The position numbers and the translations under genes were made by a program. Positions 57,690-64,000 of a DNA stretch of 64,000 nucleotides are shown here, piece by piece. The number at the start of each line of letters is the position of its first letter. Position 1 is the first letter of the stretch. The stretch comes from Streptomyces canus (GTDB taxonomy: Bacteria > Actinomycetota > Actinomycetes > Streptomycetales > Streptomycetaceae): NCBI RefSeq assembly GCF_001514145.1, contig NZ_KQ948674.1:62001-126000 (forward strand). Reading direction: 5' to 3'. The notes under the pieces are model-generated. The model ran no database searches. It saw only the letters and a list, made by a program, of their open reading frames with translations, and was not told where the DNA came from.

Positions 57690-58076
57690 TCAGGAGGACA
57701 TACCGGGTACGGCACGGGCGAGCGGTTCCGGGTCTCCGTAGAGGGCGGAGTGCAGCGCAGCCGCGAGTTCGCGGGCTCGTTGCTCACTCGCGACGCCGTT
57801 CAGCTGCACGTAGTCCGGGCCCGCCGACGCGTGGTTGCGCACCTCACGGTTAAGGAGCAGGCGGACGACGGCCTTGCGGATGATGCAGGCCGCGGCCACC
57901 GTGACGACGTGCCCCGGGGCCCTGTCGGTCTTCACGGTCCAGGACCGACCGCGCCGCTCGATGCCGACGTAGGTGACGCCCGCGTCCTTGGCAGCTTTAT
58001 ATGCGGCGTTGAACCTCTCGGTCCCCGTGGCGTCCGGAACCTGGTCCGCCGGACAGGGAATCGGCAGCAACTGCAT
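57690..58076 (-). CDS. Unknown 128-residue protein
   Basis: ATG 58076 starts MQLLPIPCPADQVPDATGTE. The upstream open frame is not protein-like. The sequence FNAAYKAAKDAGVTYVGIER, then GHVVTVAAACIIRKAVVRLL suggests a small alpha/beta fold. No ribosome site is visible, so it may be leaderless (CACGAT nearby). Family unknown. Confidence 0.55.
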   Translation of the reverse strand: MQLLPIPCPADQVPDATGTERFNAAYKAAKDAGVTYVGIERRGRSWTVKTDRAPGHVVTVAAACIIRKAVVRLLLNREVRNHASAGPDYVQLNGVASEQRARELAAALHSALYGDPEPLARAVPGMSS

Positions 58077-58220
58077 AGGGGCATCGTGGCAGGAGGCAAG
58101 GTTCCCTTGCCGCAGGCCTGGCAGGAGATTTCCATGCGTTCGCGGCCTACCGCCGCCTGGACGGGCAGAGTGAACCTGATTGGCGGATAGCTGCCGTCGC
58201 CGACTGATCGTTGCCGGGAC

Positions 58221-59000
58221 ATGGGACGACACAAGCCGGGCAAGCCCCGCCGGCCCCGCCGTGGCGCCGCCCTCCACCATGGCGCGGCCCCCCGTCTGCG
58301 CGAGCTGCAGCCCCCGGGCGCAATCTACGAAGAGTGGGTCCATGTGGAGCGGGACATGGATCCCTCCGTCGCAGTGGCTGATGACCGGCTGGATGAGGAC
58401 GCCAGGGACCTCATGGCGCGAATGGCCCGGCTCGGGCCGTTGTACGGTTACGAGCTGCCGATGGCCGCACTCCTGCTCGATGAAGCCATGGACACGGGCA
58501 AGCTCGGACTCATTGTCGGCGACAACGAGGGCATGCTGTTGCCTCTTGAGGAACTCGCTGGCCGGCTCGGTCCCACGCAAACGGACCCCCAAGACGACGT
58601 TCGAGTCTCTGTGCACCGCCTGCACGCGGCCGGCGCCCTCCTGGTCGAAGAACACGAGGGCACCCCTCTACTGCGCGTGGTGGCTGGCAGGCCGCGCACA
58701 CCTGGCGACCGCTGGGTGTTCCAGGACTCGCCGGAGAGCGCGAACGTTCCAGGTGTCTGCATGCCCGCCCAGGCCAGTGACCAACTCAGCGCCGACGAGC
58801 TGGGTGCGCTCATGTACATCCGGCTGTGCAGGGCCGAGTTGCGCGAGCCCGATCCCCAGGAGTACTCCGAGCTTGGGGCCGTGGACGGCCCGGACCAAGC
58901 CCGACGGCTATTCGCCACCGTGACCGCCAGCGGCCTGGCGGACTACCGAGGCTGTGAAGCGTGCCCGGCCGGACACCTGTGTTCGCGCCAGGGACGCTGA
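58221..59000 (+). CDS. Unknown winged-helix-like 259-residue protein
   Basis: ATG 58221 starts MGRHKPGKPRRPRR, a basic tail frequent in Streptomyces accessory proteins. The body has LPLEELAGRLGPTQTDPQDD, then RVSVHRLHAAGALLVEEH, which reads as a winged helix, and a cysteine-bearing end GCEACPAGHLC that may bind zinc. DNA binding is likely. Neighbours on both strands are similar small zinc or winged-helix proteins. Confidence 0.55.
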   Translation: MGRHKPGKPRRPRRGAALHHGAAPRLRELQPPGAIYEEWVHVERDMDPSVAVADDRLDEDARDLMARMARLGPLYGYELPMAALLLDEAMDTGKLGLIVGDNEGMLLPLEELAGRLGPTQTDPQDDVRVSVHRLHAAGALLVEEHEGTPLLRVVAGRPRTPGDRWVFQDSPESANVPGVCMPAQASDQLSADELGALMYIRLCRAELREPDPQEYSELGAVDGPDQARRLFATVTASGLADYRGCEACPAGHLCSRQGR

Positions 59001-59113
59001 AGACCGGCGCGTGCAACGGGGGCGGGGCGCGCCCAGAGAGTCCGGCCGCCGGTGGGAGAAGTTCGCGCGTCGCGGCGCGGGAATCGGGTTGCTATTCATC
59101 GGAGGGAAGAGTC

Positions 59114-59992
59114 ATGCCAAAAAAGCGGAAGAAGGACCGGAAGCGGTGTAAGCGGCGCGTGCCGGTTCAGGTCACGCCAGCGGCCGAGGCCGACGGGGTC
59201 GTCGACGAAGACGAATGGGACGAGGCCGAGGCAGACGAAGATCGCGACATCTTCCACTGCTTCACGCAGGACTACCCCACGCCCGCCGATGCGGTGCGAG
59301 CAGCACGCTCGGGGGAGAAGGTGGAGTGGCACGGGCGGATCGAGGGCGGTCTGATGCGGCACCGCGTACTCGCCGACGGGGACCCGGTCGTTGAGCAGGC
59401 CGTCTTCATGGACGGTTTCCTTGCCTCAGCCGCCTGCTGCGGTTGGATTCAGGCCGAGGACAGGGCGGAAGCGGAGCGTGGAATCCTCACCACCCTCACC
59501 GAGCTGCACGACATCTGCCGGCCCGTCCTTGAAGCGGAGATCCGCGCCGCCCGGCCTGGGTACCGAGCGAGACATCTGCATGCCTTCTCGGAAGCAGCAG
59601 TTGACACCCCCCTGAGGTTCCCCAGGTTCGGCCTTCGCACGACGTACGCCGCTCGGGAGGTGGCCGTCTGGGAGCAGACACGCGATCCGGCCACCTGGAA
59701 CATGGCCTTGTCCTTCGCCTCGTTCCTGGGATTCGACGAGAAGATCCCCGAACTCACGAGGGACGCGCTGACCGCCAGACTTCAACGCAACGGTGTGCCA
59801 GTGAACCGATGTGCCCGTTGCGGGGTGCCCCTCACCAATCGGCATCCTCGGTGGAATGGTGTGTGGACGTGGCCAATCGCCGAGATCGGAACTCTGTGCG
59901 AGGTCCCCTCTGACGTCAACGACCACGACGGCGTCTACATGTTCAGCGACGGTGACTTCGGCTACCCCCACCAGCCCGAGCCCTCCATCTGA
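59114..59992 (+). CDS. Unknown 292-residue protein, zinc-ribbon end
   Basis: ATG 59114 has GGAGGGAAG just upstream. The N-terminus is extremely basic (MPKKRKKDRKRCKRR), followed by an acidic run (EDEWDEAEADED). The middle is helical. The end has CARCGVPLTNRHP, one half of a zinc ribbon. It probably interacts with nucleic acid, but I do not recognise the family. Confidence 0.55.
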   Translation: MPKKRKKDRKRCKRRVPVQVTPAAEADGVVDEDEWDEAEADEDRDIFHCFTQDYPTPADAVRAARSGEKVEWHGRIEGGLMRHRVLADGDPVVEQAVFMDGFLASAACCGWIQAEDRAEAERGILTTLTELHDICRPVLEAEIRAARPGYRARHLHAFSEAAVDTPLRFPRFGLRTTYAAREVAVWEQTRDPATWNMALSFASFLGFDEKIPELTRDALTARLQRNGVPVNRCARCGVPLTNRHPRWNGVWTWPIAEIGTLCEVPSDVNDHDGVYMFSDGDFGYPHQPEPSI

Positions 59993-60067
59993 CCGTCCGG
60001 TCGTGCGACTGTCCATGCGTGCCCGGCAGCCGTACAGCGGGACGGTCGCGCCGTTGGTCTGATCGCT

Positions 60068-60733
60068 CTACAGGGGATCGGGGCCGCAGATCGCGCAGCG
60101 CCGCTTCTTGCTGTTCTTCTGCCGCAGTTCCTCGGCCGTGAACAGGTAGGGCAGACGCGGCCAGTAGAACCCGCCGTTGCGGGCGTGCGGCCGCGCGGCC
60201 GCCAGTTGCGCCATGCTTTTCTCTGGTGAGTTGAGCGTGGGGCAGTCCCAGCGGTGCAGCCGCGCCGCGTGCTGGCCAATCGCGTAAGTGGCGCCGCCCT
60301 CCAGCTGCTGCTTCCACCGCGCGATGTCCTGCTCGGCGCTGGCTTCGACACGGCAAATGCCGTCACACGTACGGCACAGGCCCTTGAGGTACCCACAGGA
60401 GCAGTCGCCGCACTCCTCGCACGGAACGCAGACGTGGCTGCGCTGCTCGGGCAGCAGCGGCAGCTGGTGCACGGTCACGACCCGTTCCTGACCGTGATGA
60501 TCGGCGTACTCCACCACTCCGGCCTCGATGAGCTCATCCAGGTATGGGCGCAACTCGCCGATGTCCTGAACGCCGACGAGGGCGGCGACGTCTTTCATGG
60601 TCACGTCATCGTCGTCGACCGATGCCAGCAGGACGGCATACAGAAGCCGGCTGATGCTGCTCAGTTTGCTGTTGAGGAGCGTGTCGCGGTGAACGGTCAC
60701 CACGGGCATGGTGCGGGCTCGGTAGACAGGCAT
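60068..60733 (-). CDS. Winged-helix protein with cysteine cluster
   Basis: The protein has 221 residues from ATG 60733 (CAGGAGGAA upstream). The first ~90 residues form a winged helix (LSSISRLLYAVLLASVDDDD, then VTMKDVAALVG, then ELIEAGVVEYAD). A dense cysteine cluster (CVPCEECGDCSCG, CRTCDGIC; about residues 102-127) and a final CAICGP probably hold two or more zinc ions. This arrangement is like phage or plasmid replication-helper proteins, but no family is certain. It is 45 bases downstream of the 243-residue gene in the same direction. Confidence 0.6.
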   Translation of the reverse strand: MPVYRARTMPVVTVHRDTLLNSKLSSISRLLYAVLLASVDDDDVTMKDVAALVGVQDIGELRPYLDELIEAGVVEYADHHGQERVVTVHQLPLLPEQRSHVCVPCEECGDCSCGYLKGLCRTCDGICRVEASAEQDIARWKQQLEGGATYAIGQHAARLHRWDCPTLNSPEKSMAQLAAARPHARNGGFYWPRLPYLFTAEELRQKNSKKRRCAICGPDPL

Positions 60734-60778
60734 GCCGTATTCCTCCTGGCGTGCTGGGTGCTGTGGAAGACGGGGTGT

Positions 60779-61510
60779 TCAGGCACCCAGGAAGAGCTGG
60801 GGAAGCTGCCCGACCATGTCCAGGGCTGCCGCGTAGTTGACCCGGGCCTGTTTGATCAGGCGGACATCCGCGACCAGGTCCGCGTACAGCTCACGGGCCT
60901 CTTTGCCTCGCTGCTCGTAGAGAGCTCGCAGCTTGATCTCGGCCTCCTCAACCTTGGCGTCGTACCGCTGGGAAGCGACCGTCGGATATGCCGAAGAGCG
61001 GCCGCCGGCCATCCAGGCCCGGTTCTTCCGGGCCTCGCGGAGGTTCTGGAGTTCTTCGGAACAGGGCAGGATCACCTTCGTTTCCTCGATGGTGGTCACG
61101 ACCTCTCCGTCCCGGATGAGGTCGAACACCTTGCCCTGGAAGAAGTCGTTGCACCCCAGGTGTGTTTCGAGTCCGCACGCGTCCAGGAAGTGCCTGCCCG
61201 CGCGGGACCGCGGTTCATACGATGCACCGGGACGCAGGTTGAAGTCGGCGTCCTGGACCCGCTTGGGGGCATTCCAGACGGCCAACTTGCCGTCCGTCTC
61301 GTGCAATACGTGCCAGTGCCCGTTCCCATATCCGCTGTGGCAGCATTTCTGCTCCAGGACGATGCCCCACGCCCTGCCCTGCACCGAGCAGTCGTCCTCG
61401 GCGAGCATGCTCCGACGGGGCAACTGGCTGTAGATCGACTTCGGCATCCGCTTGCCGTTGACGGACATGACCTTGATGGTCACGGTGGCCTCTTCGACAC
61501 CAAGCTCCAT
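60779..61510 (-). CDS. Unknown 243-residue protein
   Basis: ATG 61510 starts MELGVEEATVTIKVMSVNGKR. Strands and an HWHV-type patch (CCHSGYGNGHWHVLHE, about residues 55-70) precede a mixed middle. The C-terminal ~70 residues are charged helix (KVEEAEIKLRALYEQRGKEA). His/Cys near residue 57 could bind metal. It probably forms an operon with the winged-helix gene that follows. Family unknown. Confidence 0.55.
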   Translation of the reverse strand: MELGVEEATVTIKVMSVNGKRMPKSIYSQLPRRSMLAEDDCSVQGRAWGIVLEQKCCHSGYGNGHWHVLHETDGKLAVWNAPKRVQDADFNLRPGASYEPRSRAGRHFLDACGLETHLGCNDFFQGKVFDLIRDGEVVTTIEETKVILPCSEELQNLREARKNRAWMAGGRSSAYPTVASQRYDAKVEEAEIKLRALYEQRGKEARELYADLVADVRLIKQARVNYAAALDMVGQLPQLFLGA

Positions 61511-61743
61511 GCCCGGAGAACGCCGACTGCAGCAACGACGACTCGGCGATGTGGACCAGTTACCGCTTTTGGCCCATGCACGTGAGTCGACCGCAGGGCT
61601 CGGCCGGCTGCGGCTACGGATGCTCGGTTGCGCGAGGAACGTCAGGATGGCCGACCTGGACGTCAGTGATCCCGACCTTCTTCCCTTGCGTCCCCCTCAA
61701 GAGACATGAAGCGCGACCGACTGATCAGCGAATCGATTGAGGG

Positions 61744-62721
61744 CTACGCGGGCTCGACGAGCTGCCCCGTCTTCGTCGTCTTGCACTGGTAGAGGAAGAA
61801 CGGACCGCCACGCTGGGACAGCACGGTGGGGTATTCGGTGAGCGCGAGGACCTGCTGGCGGAAGCGCCAGCCCGTTCCATACCGCGAGGACCGCACGTTC
61901 GCGGGGTTGGTCGCCCATTCGGCCAGGTGCTGGACCAGGGCGGAGAGCATCTCGCCGTCCTGCACCGTTGTGGTGGGCGAGGCGACAGCCTCCTGCAGCA
62001 CCGCGACGATGGTGTGTGCGGTCTGCGCGCTGAGCCAGGTAGTCGGCTTTCCGTCCATATCGCCAGCCCGTAGCCGCACCAGGGTGTTCTCCAGCGGATC
62101 GGCCGCCCACGGCTTGCTGTTCGCGAGAGCCGGATCCTCGGTCAGCCACTCCAGCAGCACGCCGCACTCGATCCCGTTCAGTCCGACCCCGTCGCCGGCG
62201 AACAGAGCGTGGAAGACCCGCAGCAGTACATCGCGACGGCGCGGCTGATGGCGCCGCTGCACGAGGCAGTGCCAGCACAGCCAGCCCATCGGGATGTAGG
62301 GGAGTTCCTCCGGGGACGGCGGTCGGCCGATCAGTTCACCGACGTTGTATCCGTCGCCGCAAAGTCCGCAGGTGCCCGCCGTGCTGGCCGGCTTGACCAA
62401 GCGAGGCCGGGGAAGCCGGGCGATGCCTGCTGGCCGGTCCACCCTGGTGACGCGTCGTAGGCGTGCACGGTAGGCGCCTCCGCCTTCCTGCTCACACACA
62501 CGGAGCTCCCGGAGTACTTCCCGCAAGTCGTGGTCGTCGGCGTCGGACAGCCAGGGCAGGTTCACCAGCTTGAGCAGACGGCGCCGCAGGACCTGTGGAT
62601 CCTCGCCGACGGTCGCCGACAGCGCGTCGACGGCCTTGGCCACGTGATGTCGCAGTTCGGTGCCAGCCAGTTCCGCCTCGTTGCCGCACGGCAGAACTTC
62701 CTCGACTCCGAACAGGGTCAT
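61744..62721 (-). CDS. Unknown protein sharing its C-terminal module with the 647-residue protein
   Basis: The protein has 325 residues from ATG 62721 (GAGAGAG upstream), after a non-protein-like open frame. The N-terminal ~100 residues are helical and unassigned. From residue ~116 the sequence matches the C-terminus of 54764-56707 segment by segment: C-x-x-C (GTCGLCGDG), ELIGRPPSPEE, IPMGWLCWHCLVQRRHQPRR, DVLLRVFHALFAGDG, then AHTIVAVL, LAEWATNPAN and LSQRGGPFF. A zinc site (two CxxC pairs) and a helical tail are implied. The function is unknown. Confidence 0.65.
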   Translation of the reverse strand: MTLFGVEEVLPCGNEAELAGTELRHHVAKAVDALSATVGEDPQVLRRRLLKLVNLPWLSDADDHDLREVLRELRVCEQEGGGAYRARLRRVTRVDRPAGIARLPRPRLVKPASTAGTCGLCGDGYNVGELIGRPPSPEELPYIPMGWLCWHCLVQRRHQPRRRDVLLRVFHALFAGDGVGLNGIECGVLLEWLTEDPALANSKPWAADPLENTLVRLRAGDMDGKPTTWLSAQTAHTIVAVLQEAVASPTTTVQDGEMLSALVQHLAEWATNPANVRSSRYGTGWRFRQQVLALTEYPTVLSQRGGPFFLYQCKTTKTGQLVEPA

Positions 62722-62950
62722 CGCTTGGGTCCGTCTCTCTCCGCGGGCTCTTCGCCCACACCCTGCACCTGCTGCCCGGGCCCCAATGAACGTCGCCACC
62801 CGTTCGATGGAACAGAAGTCACCCAGTTGGCGCAGTGAGGTCGTAGCCGCCGTCGGACCAGCGAGCCTGGGTGTGAGGCGCTGGCTGTGGGCCATGGACC
62901 GCGGGGAACGAACAGGCCGCGGCCCCCCGAAGTGGGAGTCGAAACAAGGA

Positions 62951-63475
62951 TCAGCAGGCCTCGTGCTGTCGCCCTTCTACCGCCCGCAGTTCGGCGGTGA
63001 CCCTGCGGATCCGGTCGGCCGGGAATATCCCGGGCCGCAGCCAAGTCCCGACCATGACGTTCTCGCTCGGGACCAGCCATACCGGCACCTCGCTGAGCAC
63101 CGCACGCAGCGCCATATCCGAGGTGCCTCCGCTCGCCGGGGCAAAGTGGTCGTGAAAAGCGACGACGAGCCGGGGGCGCTCGTTCAGCAGCATCCGTGTG
63201 TTGCGCTCAGGGCCGGCCATCCGCCACCGGTCGGGGCGAGCCTCCTTCTCGGCCGCCCAGTCCACCGGATAGCAACGGTGCCGGTCTCTGCCGAGGCCGT
63301 TGTGGCGACACCACTCGTGGGCGGCCCGGTCCGCGCCGGTCGCGGCCCCTTCAATGACGACCAGGTCCTGGCCGTAGCGGTTGGTGAACCGGTCGAGGAC
63401 GGCTTCGACCGTTTGTGGCCACGGCCAGCGGCGGCTTCCGCACACCAGCACCCTCGGCTCGACCAGCTCCAGCAT
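62951..63475 (-). CDS. SLOG-fold YspA-like (DUF2493) protein
   Basis: The protein has 174 residues from ATG 63475, with AAGGG upstream. The pattern VLVCGSRRWPWPQTVEAVLD, then VVIEGAATGADRAAHEW, then the RNTRMLLNERP stretch and LVVAFHD is that of YspA-like SLOG domains. The family has a Rossmann-like nucleotide-binding pocket (GSR, G-A-x-x-G-A-D). SLOG proteins are proposed to bind or make nucleotide signals, some in defence systems. It is the last of the minus-strand genes in this zone, 230 bases from the previous start. Confidence 0.8.
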   Translation of the reverse strand: MLELVEPRVLVCGSRRWPWPQTVEAVLDRFTNRYGQDLVVIEGAATGADRAAHEWCRHNGLGRDRHRCYPVDWAAEKEARPDRWRMAGPERNTRMLLNERPRLVVAFHDHFAPASGGTSDMALRAVLSEVPVWLVPSENVMVGTWLRPGIFPADRIRRVTAELRAVEGRQHEAC

Positions 63476-63903
63476 TGCTGCACCACCCTTCCCCGTCAGC
63501 GTGCCATCAGACCCGGACAGGACGCGCCAGGAGCGCAGTGATCGTCCGGTGACGTCCGCGGCCGGCCGATGGCGTCGTCCTGCGCAGAAGGGCAGCCCGA
63601 GTATCGCCTCCCCGAAGGACGGGGGAGGGGAGAGTGGCGGTCGAGCGCATCTGGCTGGATGTCCCCTGGAGAGGCCCAGGCCCAGGCGAAGGCGAGGCCG
63701 CCGGGGCCGGTGGGATCCGGACGCCAAGCGCCGGTACACGCGCCCCGGGCCACCTGCCGTGTCGATCTGGTCCCCGGCGACCCCTGCAGCGGCTCCCAGC
63801 TGCCCCCGGTCTGCTGCCTGACCAGTCCATTTCTGCCCTGGGTGCCCTTCGCGCCAGCTTGTCCGGCTTGCGCTGTCAGCGGAGGGAGGTAGGGTCCTCG
63901 CGC
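63476..63903. other. Gene-free divergent interval
   Basis: No convincing ORF. At its right end TAGGGT (63890-63895) lies 8 bases before the ATG at 63904, a probable leaderless promoter -10. The rest shows no repeat or hairpin I can point to. Confidence 0.45.
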
Positions 63904-64000
63904 ATGACCGATGAGACTGCACCCCTGCGCCGCAAGCCCCCGCGCCCCAAGCCGCTGGCCGAGGAGGTACGGCGGGTTCTGGCCAGCATCGGTCTGCCCG
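63904..64000 (+). CDS. Start of an unknown gene, cut by the window end
   Basis: The visible 32 codons read MTDETAPLRRKPPRPKPL, then EEVRRVLASIGLP. The ATG follows TAGGGT by 8 bases with no ribosome site at the right distance, so a leaderless transcript is likely. Too little is visible to assign a function. Confidence 0.6.
   Translation, partial: MTDETAPLRRKPPRPKPLAEEVRRVLASIGLP

Overview
The window is high-GC actinobacterial DNA, almost certainly Streptomyces. It has many GTG and TTG starts and several apparently leaderless genes (a TANNNT box 6-8 nt before the start codon). It also carries typical streptomycete families: an S-adenosyl methyltransferase of the PF04672/DUF574 type, a Streptomyces-style HTH regulator, DUF4314 and FadR/GntR. 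A ParA gene, a non-canonical ParB partner, two arrays of 12-bp repeats and a large Rep-like zinc-ribbon protein at 25-32 kb suggest a plasmid (circular or linear) or an integrated plasmid. No transposase, integrase, tRNA, rRNA or CRISPR array was noticed.

Layout. 0-7.5 kb: a metabolic or tailoring stretch on the plus strand. It holds a methyltransferase-Nudix-PIMT fusion cut by the window edge, a MazG-like pyrophosphohydrolase, a 29-codon coupled ORF, an MFS exporter, a Tat-signal TPR-like protein, a PIG-L deacetylase and a GFA-like protein. 7.6-17.2 kb: an RNA/DNA-processing cluster that resembles a defence island. It holds a 2H phosphoesterase, an AbiJ-related protein with a C-terminal PD-(D/E)XK-like nuclease, a SNF2 helicase carrying dsRBD-like segments overlapped with a SWIM zinc-finger gene, and a Hypoth_Ymh (HEPN-like) protein. 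17.2-24.9 kb: unknown small proteins, frameshifted remnants, and an HTH gene overlapped with a small membrane-protein gene.

25-32.4 kb is the replication and partition core. It holds the Rep-like gene with a possible antisense RNA in its leader, a small DNA-binding-like gene, and parA with its ParB-like partner. The partition operon ends in a strong terminator and has 12-bp repeat arrays on both sides. A gene-free interval of about 1.7 kb lies upstream of parA. 32.4-40.7 kb: a small P-loop ATPase, a membrane/coiled-coil protein, a CoiA-like protein, a PIN-domain protein and a TPR-like protein. The ATPase and TPR-like genes share an upstream bipartite promoter-like element.

40.8-50 kb: small unknown genes on the minus strand around a FadR-type GntR regulator. 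Three upstream regions share the dyad GAAGT-N9-ACTTC or its core, which suggests a regulon. One gene here is broken by an exact 8-bp tandem duplication. A free-standing RapZ C-terminal domain is also present. 50-64 kb: an XRE-type regulator, a methyltransferase, a GNAT-like protein, and a set of winged-helix and zinc-ribbon proteins. Two of these share an undescribed C-terminal module, and one (57 kb) is a paralogue of the gene at 18.4 kb. A SLOG-fold (YspA-like) protein closes the region.

All functions are inferred from motifs read by eye, with no database search. Many genes remain unassigned and are described as such.
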